A DNA stretch of 64,000 nucleotides, taken from Cyanobium usitatum str. Tous (GTDB taxonomy: Bacteria; Cyanobacteriota; Cyanobacteriia; PCC-6307; Cyanobiaceae). Below are positions 52,831 through 61,530 of this stretch, piece after piece. The translations under genes and the position numbers were made by a program. Location of the stretch: positions 62,001 through 126,000 of the forward strand of contig NZ_PXXO01000002.1 in the NCBI RefSeq assembly GCF_003011885.1, written 5' to 3'. A model generated the notes under the pieces. The model saw nothing but the letters and a program-made list of their open reading frames with translations, had not been told where the DNA came from and ran no database searches. Within the stretch, counting starts at the first letter, position 1. Each line of letters starts with the position of its first letter.

Positions 52831-53606
52831 GGTGCTGGCGGATCGTCGAACAACAACTCCTCGATGTAACGATCGGCCCACTCCGGGTTGAAGGCTTTCT
52901 CCAGCACCCGGCGGGTCTTGTCGTTTTGTTTCTGTTGCTTGCAATACCGGAGCTGACCCTGCCATCTGGCAAGCGTAGCTGGGTGGGTTGGTGCCTGAGC
53001 CTCGCTGGTGGCTATGGCCGACGCCAGGACATCGAGAAAGCCGCTTACCTCGTCGAGAAACCCGGCCTCCTCAGCGGCGCTCGTGGGTCTCACAAAGCGA
53101 ACGTAGGGCGAAAAAATTGACGCCCAGCCCGGCAGCTCCCGCTCCTGTACGAAGCTGCAGCGGGGCCTAGCGGCAAGAGCTTCACCGATACCGGCTGGGA
53201 GCTCACCGCAAACTGGCGAGAGGTCGACGATGGCGGCGGAGACCCCGGCCGGGCCTGCCACGATATCTGCCCCAAAAACAGGCAGGTCGAAGCTGGGATC
53301 CGGAAAGAGTACGCAGTGCAAAATCTGCAATCCCGCTCCAAGGCGGGCGGTTTCCAGGTGCAGCTTGCGCAGTCCCCTGCAGCGACGCAGCTCGTTGCGT
53401 ATGAATAGTGATTCGCCATCGAGGCTGCCACTAATGGCTTCGAGATCGGCAGAGACCGCAAATGCTTCCAATTCGGGCAGGCCTTGCCAGAACGTACGAA
53501 TCCGTGCCGCCAGGGCGTCCATCAGGGGGTGAATCGCACCGCTTTCGCCGCAAGAGCTCTCGGGGCCAGCGTCGGGACTCTGAGACGAAGCGGGGGCGGA
53601 ACTCAC
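52827..53606 (-). CDS. pcyA: phycocyanobilin:ferredoxin oxidoreductase
   Basis: A ~259-residue ferredoxin-dependent bilin reductase making phycocyanobilin from biliverdin for phycobilisomes and phytochromes. Key residues are retained: Glu in [11 protein letters not shown], His in [11 protein letters not shown] and Asp in [12 protein letters not shown], matching the catalytic E/H/D trio of PcyA. The start is uncertain: GTG 53606 is chosen as it gives a short Ser/Pro-rich leader, while ATG 53522 ([12 protein letters not shown]) and ATG 53648 are alternatives. Its stop is coupled to the devB start; the gene is divergent from the M16 peptidases. Confidence 0.94.
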   Translation of the reverse strand: MSSAPASSQSPDAGPESSCGESGAIHPLMDALAARIRTFWQGLPELEAFAVSADLEAISGSLDGESLFIRNELRRCRGLRKLHLETARLGAGLQILHCVLFPDPSFDLPVFGADIVAGPAGVSAAIVDLSPVCGELPAGIGEALAARPRCSFVQERELPGWASIFSPYVRFVRPTSAAEEAGFLDEVSGFLDVLASAIATSEAQAPTHPATLARWQGQLRYCKQQKQNDKTRRVLEKAFNPEWADRYIEELLFDDPPAP

Positions 53607-53655
53607 GACAGGAGGTGCAGCCAGCAGAATGCAGATCCTGCCACGCATCTGAGCC

Positions 53656-54924
53656 TTGCCCCTGGCCCCATCCCAGCCCCTGCTGCCAGGCCTGGCTAAT
53701 GCCAGCGACCAACTTCTTGCCAACGGCGCCACCGTCGTCAGCCTGTCCTTGCCCGACTCGCCGCTGGTTTGCCTCGACTTTTGGTGTCGGGCAGGCAGCG
53801 TTTTTGAATCTGCCGCAGAAAGCGGCATGGCCCATTTCCTTGAACACATGGTGTTCAAGGGCAGCGAGCGGCTTGGGCCTGGTGAATTCGACCTTCGCAT
53901 CGAGGCGATGGGTGGCAACAGCAATGCAGCCACCGGCTTCGACGACGTTCACTACCACGTTTTGATCCCACCGGAGGCGGCTGCAGAAGCCCTCGACCTA
54001 CTGCTCGATCTGGTGCTGCATCCCCGCCTCGATGCCGCAGCCTTCGACATGGAGAGGCAGGTGGTGCTCGAGGAGCTGGCCCAAAGCGAAGATCAGCCCG
54101 ATGAAATCGCTCTGCAGCAGTTACTTCGACTTGGCTGCCCAGAGCACGCCTACGGCGAACCGATCCTGGGCCAGCGCGAACTGCTGCTTGAGCAGACACC
54201 CGCTGCCATGGCCGCCTTCCATCGGCGTCTTTATGGCGCCAACCGTTGCGTGCTGGCCATGGGCGGCGCCCTCGAGCTGGAGACCCTGGCCGAACGCATC
54301 GACGCCAGTGGCCTGGCCCAATTGCCGCTGGTGGAGGAGCCCTGCCGCCGACCAGCCCTTCTGGTGCAGCCAGGGGAGCACCGGATCGAAGTGCCGCGGC
54401 TGGAATCGGCGCGCCTACTGATGCTCTGGGGTCTACCTCCCGCCTCTCAATTGCACGACGTGATGGGCGCAGACCTGCTCACAACCGTGCTGGCCGAGGG
54501 GCGCCGCAGCCGCTTAGTGGAGAGGCTGCGCGAGCAACTGCGCATCGTGGAAAGCATTGATCTGGATCTGCACGTAATGGAGTTCGGCAGCTTTGCCCTG
54601 CTGGAGGCGATCTGCGAAACGGAAGAGCTGGCCTCCGTTCGCAAAGCGATTGATGCGGTCTGGTACGAGCTGTTGCAGGAGGGTATGGCTGAGGTGGAAT
54701 GGCAGCGAGCCCAGCGGCTGGTGGCCAATGGCTACCGCTTTGGTTTAGAGGCCGCTGGCGGCGTGGCTGGCCTGATAGGCAACAACCGCCTCTGGGGGCG
54801 CCACCACAGGCTGGAGCTGCCACTAGAAGAGATTGGTTGCTGGAGTGCGTCCGAATTGCTGCAGCAGGCCGTTCCCCTGCTGGATCCCAGCCGGGCCTGC
54901 GTGCTCGAGGCGGTGCCGGCATGA
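53656..54924 (+). CDS. M16-family zinc metallopeptidase, catalytic subunit
   Basis: A 422-residue pitrilysin/processing-peptidase-like protein. The inverted zinc motif is HFLEH (in [13 protein letters not shown], about residues 59-71), and the distal Glu ligand is in [16 protein letters not shown]. The C-terminal half is the second M16 domain with [18 protein letters not shown]. The start is TTG 53656, the only in-frame start after an upstream stop at 53650. It is coupled (ATGA) to a second, motif-less M16 gene, so a heterodimeric peptidase is likely. Confidence 0.93.
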   Translation: MPLAPSQPLLPGLANASDQLLANGATVVSLSLPDSPLVCLDFWCRAGSVFESAAESGMAHFLEHMVFKGSERLGPGEFDLRIEAMGGNSNAATGFDDVHYHVLIPPEAAAEALDLLLDLVLHPRLDAAAFDMERQVVLEELAQSEDQPDEIALQQLLRLGCPEHAYGEPILGQRELLLEQTPAAMAAFHRRLYGANRCVLAMGGALELETLAERIDASGLAQLPLVEEPCRRPALLVQPGEHRIEVPRLESARLLMLWGLPPASQLHDVMGADLLTTVLAEGRRSRLVERLREQLRIVESIDLDLHVMEFGSFALLEAICETEELASVRKAIDAVWYELLQEGMAEVEWQRAQRLVANGYRFGLEAAGGVAGLIGNNRLWGRHHRLELPLEEIGCWSASELLQQAVPLLDPSRACVLEAVPA

Positions 54925-56219
54925 CCAGCACCCATCCATCCTCGGCCAACTGGCAGCACACCAGCCTTCAGGGCGGCCTACCGCTGATCTGGCAGCGCCG
55001 GCCTGGACCGGCGATCGTTGCCTGCCGGCTGTGGATACGGGGAGGCAGCAGTCAGGATCTGCCGGGCCAGCGCGGGGCTGGTCAATTGCTGGCGGGCTTG
55101 ATGACCCGCGGCTGCGGCAGCTATGGGCCAGAAGCCTTGGCCGACCTAGTGGAGGGTCGCGGGGCGGCCCTGCGTGCTGAAGCCGCCGAAGACTTCCTGG
55201 TGATCAGCCTCAAGTGCGCCAGCAGCGACACGAGCGAGCTGCTGCCCCTGTTGCTGTCAATGGCCAGGCAGCCCTGGCTCAGCCCTGACCAACTCGAGCT
55301 AGAGCGGGACCTGAACCTCCAGAGCCTGCAGCGCCAGCGGGAAGATCCGTTCCAGCTAGCCCACGACCAGCTGCGCCACATGCTCTACGGCGATGGGCCC
55401 TATGGCCACGATCCCCTCGGTGTAGATGGGGAATTAGCGGCCCTGCAAACCGAACAGATAGGGGCGTTGGTGCCTGATCTCGGCCAGAACGGCGCCCTTT
55501 TGGTGGCCTGCGGCGATCTGGATGACGAGCTTCCCCAGCTGCTCAATCCCCTCCTGAATCAGTGCCCTTGGACTACGGCCCCGCCAAGCCCCGGCGCCGG
55601 ACCGGGAGCAGCCTCCGGGCAGGAGCGCTTTGCCTGCTTGGAGCAGGACACTGAGCAACTGGTATTGATGCTGGGTACGGCTACCGTGCCCCTGGGCGAT
55701 CCGGATGGGCTGGCCCTGAGGCTGCTTCAGGCCCACCTGGGCATGGGCATGTCCAGCCGCCTGTTCGTCACCATGAGGGAGGAGCGGGGCCTGGCCTACG
55801 ACGTTGGGGTTCACATGCCGGCGCGGCGCGGCGCAACGCCATTTATCTGGCACCTCTCCACTTCCGCTGAGCGAGCAGAGGAGGCCACCACCGCTCTTCT
55901 GGATGAGTGGCAACGAGTACTAGATCAGCCCTTGAGCTTGCCTGAGCTCGCTTTGGCTAAGGCCAAATACCGTGGCCAGGACGCCATGGGGCGCCAGACC
56001 TGCGGCCAGATCGCCGATCGTCAGGCGCTGGTGCTGGGCCACGGCCTGGGCTGGAGTTACGTGGAGGACAGCCTGGAGCGGGCCCAGCAACTGGATGCAG
56101 GCACCTTGCTGGCGGCAGCTCGCCGCAGGCTTTCGGCTCCCTCCCTCAGCATCTGTGGTCCAGCGCCAGCCCTAACCGCCGCAGAACTGGCCTGGCAACG
56201 CCACGATCTCAGTTCCTGA
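54921..56219 (+). CDS. M16-family peptidase-like, non-catalytic subunit
   Basis: A 432-residue M16 protein from ATG 54921, overlapping the preceding stop by 4 bp. At the expected zinc site it reads GAGQLLAGLMTRG instead of HxxEH, so it cannot bind zinc there. The C-terminal domain keeps the R/Y pair of M16 alpha-type subunits: MGMSSRLFVTMREERGLAYD. It should help bind peptide in a dimer with the upstream catalytic subunit, as in other bacterial two-gene M16 pairs. Confidence 0.92.
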   Translation: MTSTHPSSANWQHTSLQGGLPLIWQRRPGPAIVACRLWIRGGSSQDLPGQRGAGQLLAGLMTRGCGSYGPEALADLVEGRGAALRAEAAEDFLVISLKCASSDTSELLPLLLSMARQPWLSPDQLELERDLNLQSLQRQREDPFQLAHDQLRHMLYGDGPYGHDPLGVDGELAALQTEQIGALVPDLGQNGALLVACGDLDDELPQLLNPLLNQCPWTTAPPSPGAGPGAASGQERFACLEQDTEQLVLMLGTATVPLGDPDGLALRLLQAHLGMGMSSRLFVTMREERGLAYDVGVHMPARRGATPFIWHLSTSAERAEEATTALLDEWQRVLDQPLSLPELALAKAKYRGQDAMGRQTCGQIADRQALVLGHGLGWSYVEDSLERAQQLDAGTLLAAARRRLSAPSLSICGPAPALTAAELAWQRHDLSS

Positions 56220-56240
56220 TAGGCCGTGCCCAGTGCCTGA

Positions 56241-56513
56241 TTAAGGCGCGGCAGCTTGTAGTTGGTCAGCTTCCAGCAAAAAGGTGCCGCGACGAAAGCG
56301 AACTGCCAGTTGATTGCGCGCCTTAATGGCCAGCACCTGACCCTGCTCATCGCTGTCCACCAGGTCTGGCGGACGCAACATCGGCATGGGATCAGCTGTT
56401 TTTAGATAGTTGGGACGGCCCTTCAGCTGCACCGCATCGCCCACGGCAAAAGGCAGTGGCTCCACGGCAAAAGGCAGTGGCTCCAACGACTCGGCTCCTA
56501 GTGGCACGTCCAT
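56241..56513 (-). CDS. sipA: SipA, NblS-interacting regulator
   Basis: A 90-residue protein with the SH3-like SipA domain (DUF3148): VGDAVQLKGRPNYLKTADPM, then PMLRPPDLV and RFRRGTFLLEADQL. In Synechococcus elongatus SipA binds the NblS (DspA) histidine kinase and affects responses to high light and nutrient stress. ATG 56513 has AAGGGA upstream. The N-terminus is about 20 residues longer than usual and contains a duplicated heptapeptide. It is divergent from bioY and convergent with the M16 genes. Confidence 0.9.
   Translation of the reverse strand: MDVPLGAESLEPLPFAVEPLPFAVGDAVQLKGRPNYLKTADPMPMLRPPDLVDSDEQGQVLAIKARNQLAVRFRRGTFLLEADQLQAAAP
56441..56482 (-). repeat. 21-bp perfect tandem duplication in sipA
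   Basis: Two identical 21-bp units (56441-56461 and 56462-56482) encode EPLPFAV twice in frame just before the conserved SipA domain. It is most simply a recent slippage duplication that keeps the reading frame. Confidence 0.92.
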
Positions 56514-56590
56514 AGCTTCCCTTGATATCTAGAAGTTAGCGGCCCCATTCGCGCGACCCCCCAAAATGGAGGCAGAAACGATGTGATCAG

Positions 56591-57166
56591 TTGAGGGCCC
56601 TAGCCACCTGGAGCGGCGCAATCGCCGGTCTGCTGCTGATCTTGGTAGGCGGGCTGATTCAGGCCGCCGCCCCGATTCCGACCGCCAGCGGCGGCTGGAA
56701 CCTCACAACCCTGCCCATCACCCTGCAGGTGCCGGCCCTGCTGCTAACCGCCCTGGTCTGCGGCCCCCGCAGCGGCATGCTCGCAGCAGTTGCTTACCTG
56801 AGCCTGGGCCTGTTCCAGCTGCCTGTGTTTCAGGGCGGGGGCGGTGCCGCCTACCTGTTGGATCCTGGCTTTGGTTATCTGGCTGGCTTCATCCCGGCGG
56901 CCTGGCTCACCGGCAAGCTCGTGCGCCAGCAGGGAATGGACGACCTGCTTGGTTTATTTGGCGCCGCAGTAGTCGGGCTGGGCGTCCTGCAGGTCTGCGG
57001 CATAGCCAACCTGTTGCTGGGAGCACTGGCTGGCCGCTGGGGACCAAATCTTGGAATCCTGCTGTTCAGCTACAGCCTGGCGCCCTTGATACCCCAGTTG
57101 CTCCTTTGCTGCGCCGTAGCCCTGATGGCCCTGCTGCTGCGCCGTCTGCTGCTGGTGGAGTCATGA
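56591..57166 (+). CDS. bioY: biotin transporter BioY
   Basis: A 191-residue S-component of a biotin ECF transporter. About six membrane helices are visible; conserved segments are LPITLQVPALLLTALVCGPR, GLFQLPVFQGGGGAAYLLDP (the substrate-binding GGxxYLLxPxxGY region) and FGYLAGFIPAAWLTGKL. The start is TTG 56591. The stop overlaps the lspA start (ATGA). The energising EcfAT partners are not in the window; solitary BioY can act alone or with shared EcfAT. Confidence 0.95.
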   Translation: MRALATWSGAIAGLLLILVGGLIQAAAPIPTASGGWNLTTLPITLQVPALLLTALVCGPRSGMLAAVAYLSLGLFQLPVFQGGGGAAYLLDPGFGYLAGFIPAAWLTGKLVRQQGMDDLLGLFGAAVVGLGVLQVCGIANLLLGALAGRWGPNLGILLFSYSLAPLIPQLLLCCAVALMALLLRRLLLVES

Positions 57167-57630
57167 GTCGGCTGCGCAACCTGGCCTACACCAGCGCTGC
57201 CTTGGTGTTGCTGCTTGACCAGCTCAGCAAGGCTCTAGCCGTTGCCAATCTGCCGCTAGGAAGCAGTTCAACTTTTCTGCCGGGGCTCCTTTCACTGCAG
57301 CTTGTCCGCAACACCGGAGCTGCCTTCAGCCTGTTCAGTGGCAACCCCCAGTTACTCGGCCTGGTGAGCCTTCTGGTCTCCATTGGTGTGGCTGTCTGGA
57401 TTCAGAGGCAGGGTCAGTTGACCCTCACCCGGAGCCTTGGGATAGGGCTGCTGCTGGGGGGAGCGCTCGGCAACGGGCTCGATCGCTGGCGTCTTGGCTA
57501 TGTGGTGGATTTTTTAGCCCTGGTGCCGGTTTCCTTCCCGGTGTTCAACCTGGCCGATGTGGCCATCAACCTGGCGGTGCTTTGCTTCGCCATTGAGCTG
57601 CTGGGTAACCATGGCCAAGCCAGCGTTTGA
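57163..57630 (+). CDS. lspA: lipoprotein signal peptidase (signal peptidase II)
   Basis: A 155-residue inner-membrane aspartic protease that cleaves prolipoproteins at the lipobox Cys. It has four membrane spans and all conserved boxes: VLLLDQLSKALAV, LQLVRNTGAAFSLF, GALGNGLDRWRLGYVVDFL (catalytic Asp) and FNLADVAINLAV (second Asp). The start ATG 57163 is coupled to bioY and the 3' end overlaps the next gene by 20 bp. Confidence 0.97.
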   Translation: MSRLRNLAYTSAALVLLLDQLSKALAVANLPLGSSSTFLPGLLSLQLVRNTGAAFSLFSGNPQLLGLVSLLVSIGVAVWIQRQGQLTLTRSLGIGLLLGGALGNGLDRWRLGYVVDFLALVPVSFPVFNLADVAINLAVLCFAIELLGNHGQASV

Positions 57631-59776
57631 AGCCCTAGGACGCCGTTGGCAGCGGTTCAGCCAGCCCGGGCAAGCCCAACTCCAGGTTCACCTACCGGGC
57701 CAAGCCTCGCGCCTGGTGCCCCTGCATCCGGGCATCTACCGCATCGGGCGAGACAAAGACTGCCATATTTGCGTTGACCATCCGGCGGTCAGCCGCCAGC
57801 ACGCCCTGCTGGAGCGGCGCGGATCCCACTGGATGCTAAGCGACGACAGCTCAACCAACGGCCTCTGGTGGCAGGGCAGGCGGATGCAGCAGTTGTTGCT
57901 TCGCGACGGCGACAGCCTGCGCTTCGGCCCCAGCCAGGAGGCGGGACTGCCTGAGCTCGATTTTCAGATCCGTCCCCTGCCCCAGCTGCAAAGGTTGCTG
58001 CGGGCAACGAGCCTGATGCTTGCGGCGGCGGCCCTAGGCGGCCTGGGCCTACAGGTCATCTCCGGCCTCCAGGTGCCCATACGCGGCAGCCTCGCCACGG
58101 TGAGAGGGCCGCTGGTCCTCTACGACCGGCAGGGCAAAGCAATCGCAACAGCCCAGGCTAAAGAGCATCGGGAGCTCAAAGCCTTGCAGGGCTATCCCCG
58201 GGTGTTGATCGATGCCCTGCTTGCCAGTGAGGACAGCCGCTTCTGGTGGCATCCCGGCGTCGACCCGGTTGGTACGGGCCGAGCCCTTGTTACCAACGTG
58301 CTCGGAGGACGGGTACTGGAGGGGGGCAGCACTCTCACCCAGCAATTGGCCCGCAGTTTGTACCCCGATCAGGTGGGTCAAGGTGAAACCCTGGGCCGTA
58401 AGTGGCGTGAGCTGCTGGTGGCGCTACAGCTTGAGGCCCGGTTCAGCAAGCGGGATTTGCTACTGAGCTACCTCAACCGGGTTTATCTAGGAGTGGGCTG
58501 GGGTTTTGAGGATGCCTCCCGCCACTATTTCGGTAAGCCCGCCAGCGACCTGAAGCTTGAGGAGGCTGCCCTACTGGTGGGCCTGCTTCCCTCGCCCAAT
58601 GGTTACGACCCCTGCTTCGATCCCCAGGCGGCCCTGAGCTCCCGCAATGCCGTGCTCAGCAAGATGGGCGATACGGGTCGCATCAGTGCCGATCAGGCCC
58701 GCAGCGGCCGCCGTAGCCCAATCCGGCTTTCGCCCCAGGCCTGCCGCAGCAGCACCTCCCTACGCGGAGTCCCCTTTTATTCAGATCAGGTGGGCCGCGA
58801 CCTCGATCAGCTGGTGGGGGCAGAGGTGGCGGCCGAGGGCAACTTCCTGATCGATACCTATTTGGATCGCCACCTGCAGGAGCAGGTGGAACGGTTGCTG
58901 CGCCAACGACTTAGCGAAAGCAAGTCGCTGGGGGTGGGGGAAGGGGCCGTGGTGGTGCTCGACTCGCGCACCGGCGGCATCCTTGCCCTTGCCGGCGGTC
59001 GCGACTACCGCCAGAGCCAGTTCAATCGAGCCACGATGGCCCTGCGCCAGCCAGGCAGCACCTTCAAGCTGATTCCCTACTTGGTCGCTCTCGAGCGGGG
59101 CGGCAAGCCCAGTGATCCAATCAGCTGCTCGCCATTGCGCTGGCGCGGTCAGAGCTTTAGCAGCGGTTGTGGTGGCAATTTGAGCCTGGTATCCGCCTTC
59201 GCCATCAGTAGCAACACGGCAGCGCTGCGTCTGGCCCAGCGGGTAGGTCTTGATGCAATGGTGCAGAAAGCCCGTGATCTTGGCTTCACCAGCCCCCTAG
59301 CGGCTGTACCCGGATTGGCCCTCGGCCAGAGCGAGGTAACCCTGCTGGAACTCACAGCTGCCTACGCGGCAATCGCCAACGGTGGCGTTTGGCATTCCCC
59401 CAGCACAATTCGGCGCCTTACCGATGGAGAGGCATGTAGCGGCCAGTCATCAAACCAGTGCCGCCAGGCCAACGTCCCTTCAACATCCCAGGCGGGACGC
59501 CGGGTAAGCAGCGAGGCGACTGCCCGCGCCATGCAGCAGTTGCTTCGAGCCGTGGTGCAGCGGGGTACGGGCCAGATGGCCAGTCTTGGCGGTCAGGAGG
59601 GTGGCAAAACCGGCACAACCAATGACAGCCGCGATTTGCTCTTTGTGGGCTATGAACCCCAGCGCCATTGGGTGGTGGGTATCTGGTTGGGTAATGACGA
59701 CAACAGCCCCAGTCGCGCCAGCAGCGCCTTGGCTGCAGGACTGTGGAGCGAGATCATCCGAGCAGCCAGATCCTGA
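57611..59776 (+). CDS. FHA-domain class A penicillin-binding protein (PBP1-type)
   Basis: A 721-residue bifunctional peptidoglycan synthase. An FHA domain occupies about residues 25-110 (YRIGRDKDCHICVDHPAVSR, then ERRGSHWMLSDDSSTNGLWW), followed by one membrane span (LMLAAAALGGLGLQVISGL), a GT51 glycosyltransferase (ALLASEDSRFWWHPGVDPVG, EGGSTLTQQLARSLYP) and a transpeptidase: SxxK in QPGSTFKLIPY, SxN in AISSNTAALRL, KTG in GGKTGTTNDSRD. The N-terminal cytoplasmic FHA should read phosphothreonine, tying wall synthesis to a Ser/Thr kinase. ATG 57611 lies inside lspA. Confidence 0.95.
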   Translation: MAKPAFEALGRRWQRFSQPGQAQLQVHLPGQASRLVPLHPGIYRIGRDKDCHICVDHPAVSRQHALLERRGSHWMLSDDSSTNGLWWQGRRMQQLLLRDGDSLRFGPSQEAGLPELDFQIRPLPQLQRLLRATSLMLAAAALGGLGLQVISGLQVPIRGSLATVRGPLVLYDRQGKAIATAQAKEHRELKALQGYPRVLIDALLASEDSRFWWHPGVDPVGTGRALVTNVLGGRVLEGGSTLTQQLARSLYPDQVGQGETLGRKWRELLVALQLEARFSKRDLLLSYLNRVYLGVGWGFEDASRHYFGKPASDLKLEEAALLVGLLPSPNGYDPCFDPQAALSSRNAVLSKMGDTGRISADQARSGRRSPIRLSPQACRSSTSLRGVPFYSDQVGRDLDQLVGAEVAAEGNFLIDTYLDRHLQEQVERLLRQRLSESKSLGVGEGAVVVLDSRTGGILALAGGRDYRQSQFNRATMALRQPGSTFKLIPYLVALERGGKPSDPISCSPLRWRGQSFSSGCGGNLSLVSAFAISSNTAALRLAQRVGLDAMVQKARDLGFTSPLAAVPGLALGQSEVTLLELTAAYAAIANGGVWHSPSTIRRLTDGEACSGQSSNQCRQANVPSTSQAGRRVSSEATARAMQQLLRAVVQRGTGQMASLGGQEGGKTGTTNDSRDLLFVGYEPQRHWVVGIWLGNDDNSPSRASSALAAGLWSEIIRAARS

Positions 59777-59786
59777 TGCCTGAGTT

Positions 59787-61334
59787 GTGAGCACTCGCAC
59801 CCGCCTGTGGATGATCGCCGGCCTGGCTGTGCTGGCCCTGATCGCCGTTGGCGCCTTGCTGCAGGGGGTCAACAACCTCTACTGGCAACTGAGTTGGTAT
59901 CTGCCGAGCTGGATCGTTCAGCCGCTGTTTGCCCTTATTTTCGCTGGCTTCGTGTTGCTGCTAGTGCAACTGGCCTGGCCGTGGTTGCGGACCATTACCG
60001 GCAAGGCCAGCCCTGGAGCGGCCTCCAGCTTGCCGCCGCCGGGTAACCGCCGGGAAGCGGCTGCCCAAAACCTGGCCGCCATCGATCAAACCCTCGATCG
60101 GGTGCGCGATGCGGTGGAGCGGGAAGCCCTGCGTCAAGAGCGGGAGCGCATGCAGGCCGAGCTGGAACGGGGCGATCTCGTGATTGTGCTTTTTGGTACG
60201 GGGTCTGCAGGCAAGACCTCTCTGATCCGGGCCCTGCTGCAGGAGCTGGTGGGCAAGGTGGGAGCTGCCATGGGATCCACCAGCGAAACCCAGCGCTATC
60301 GCCTGCGGCTGCGCAGCCTGCAGCGAGCCGTGGTTTTAGTTGACACGCCCGGCATCCTCGAAGCAGGTGCTGCTGGCCTTGAGAGGGAGCGGCTCGCCCG
60401 CGACCAGGCCAGCAAGGCGGACCTGCTCCTGCTCGTGGTGGACGGCGACCTGCGCGCCGCCGAGCTTGAGGTTTTTGAAGCCCTGGCTGGTCTGGGAAAG
60501 CGTCTGATGCTGGTGCTCAACAAGTGCGATCTGCGCGGCGAGCAGGAGGAGGCGCGCTTGCTGCAGCTACTGCGCCAACGCAGCCGCGACCACATTGCGG
60601 CCGAAGACGTGATCCCTGCAAGCGCGGCACCCCAGAGCGTGCCTATGCCAGGGGGGCGACCTTTGCAGCCAGCTGCCGAGGTCGATGCCCTGTTACGCCG
60701 CATCGCGGCCGTGCTCCACGCCGATGGGGAAGAACTGATTGCCGACAACCTGCTGTTGCAGTGCCGGCGGCTCAGTGAGGCGAGCCGCTCCCTGCTGACC
60801 AGGCAGCGACGCAGCGACTGCGAGGTAATCGTTGATCGCTACATGTGGATAGGAGCCGGGGTGCTTGCCGTCACACCCCTACCTGGTCTGGACCTGCTCG
60901 GTGCCGCAGCTGTAAACGCCCAGATGGTGGTGGAGATAGCCCGTATTTATGGCATCAGCATGAGTCGCCAGAGTGCCCAAGATCTGGCCCTTTCCGTTGG
61001 ACGCACCATGGCTGGCCTAGGGCTGGTGAAGGGGGGCGTCAGCTTGCTTAGTGCGGCCCTAAGTCTGAACGTACCTGCTCTGGTCGTAAGCCGTGCCATT
61101 CAGGCGGTCAGCGCTGCCTGGCTCACCCGGGTTGCGGGGCTGAGCTTCATCACCTACTTCGAGCGAGACCAGGACTGGGGCGACGGCGGTGTGCAGGAGG
61201 TTGTGCAGCAGCAATACGACCTCAGCCGACGCGACGGGGCCATGAGTCGCTTCCTTAAGGCCGCCTTCAGCCGGGTGGTGCAACCGCTGCAGGCAAAGCA
61301 GCGGAGTTTGCCGCCAAGGCCTGGGTCCGACTGA
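59787..61334 (+). CDS. membrane GTPase with DUF697 domain (YcjF-like)
   Basis: A 515-residue protein with GTG start 59787. Two N-terminal spans (LWMIAGLAVLALIAVGALLQ and FALIFAGFVLLLVQLAWPWL) precede a charged helical stretch and a Era-like G domain: G1 VLFGTGSAGKTSLIRAL (about 134-150), G3 VDTPGILEAG, G4 LVLNKCDLRG. The C-terminal DUF697 region has hydrophobic helices (IGAGVLAVTPLPGLDLLGAA and MAGLGLVKGGVSLLSAAL). Function is unknown; it ends the bioY-lspA-PBP run by a 10-bp gap. Confidence 0.88.
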   Translation: MSTRTRLWMIAGLAVLALIAVGALLQGVNNLYWQLSWYLPSWIVQPLFALIFAGFVLLLVQLAWPWLRTITGKASPGAASSLPPPGNRREAAAQNLAAIDQTLDRVRDAVEREALRQERERMQAELERGDLVIVLFGTGSAGKTSLIRALLQELVGKVGAAMGSTSETQRYRLRLRSLQRAVVLVDTPGILEAGAAGLERERLARDQASKADLLLLVVDGDLRAAELEVFEALAGLGKRLMLVLNKCDLRGEQEEARLLQLLRQRSRDHIAAEDVIPASAAPQSVPMPGGRPLQPAAEVDALLRRIAAVLHADGEELIADNLLLQCRRLSEASRSLLTRQRRSDCEVIVDRYMWIGAGVLAVTPLPGLDLLGAAAVNAQMVVEIARIYGISMSRQSAQDLALSVGRTMAGLGLVKGGVSLLSAALSLNVPALVVSRAIQAVSAAWLTRVAGLSFITYFERDQDWGDGGVQEVVQQQYDLSRRDGAMSRFLKAAFSRVVQPLQAKQRSLPPRPGSD

Positions 61335-61530
61335 CTGGCAGCTCGCCCATGGCCTCCGGTGGTGGTGGCTGCAGTGGCCCCCGGCTATCAAGCACCACGA
61401 TCATCGCTAAATAAAGAACGCCGATTAACACCGAAATAGCGCCAGTCACGATCGCGACCCAGCGGCCGCGGCCTGAGGTCGTCACAGCAGGGGGTTCACG
61501 CAAGGGGGGAGGGGTATCAGGATTGTTCAT
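61267..61530 (-). CDS. small single-pass membrane protein, unknown function
   Basis: An 87-residue protein from ATG 61530 (MNNPDTPPPLREPPAV). A Pro-rich N-terminus, one membrane span (WVAIVTGAISVLIGVLYLAM) and a Pro/Ala-rich C-terminus (RGPLQPPPPEAMGELPVSRT). The start overlaps the decarboxylase stop region by 14 bp, and the 3' end overlaps the convergent GTPase gene by 68 bp. The clear transmembrane segment and coupling support a real gene, but no function can be given. Confidence 0.65.
   Translation of the reverse strand: MNNPDTPPPLREPPAVTTSGRGRWVAIVTGAISVLIGVLYLAMIVVLDSRGPLQPPPPEAMGELPVSRTQALAANSAALPAAVAPPG

Noticed and set aside
52831-52965. Longer DevB N-terminus starting at 52965
   Set aside because: It would overlap pcyA by 139 bp and adds a segment unlike HlyD proteins; the GTGA junction at 52830 is a better start.
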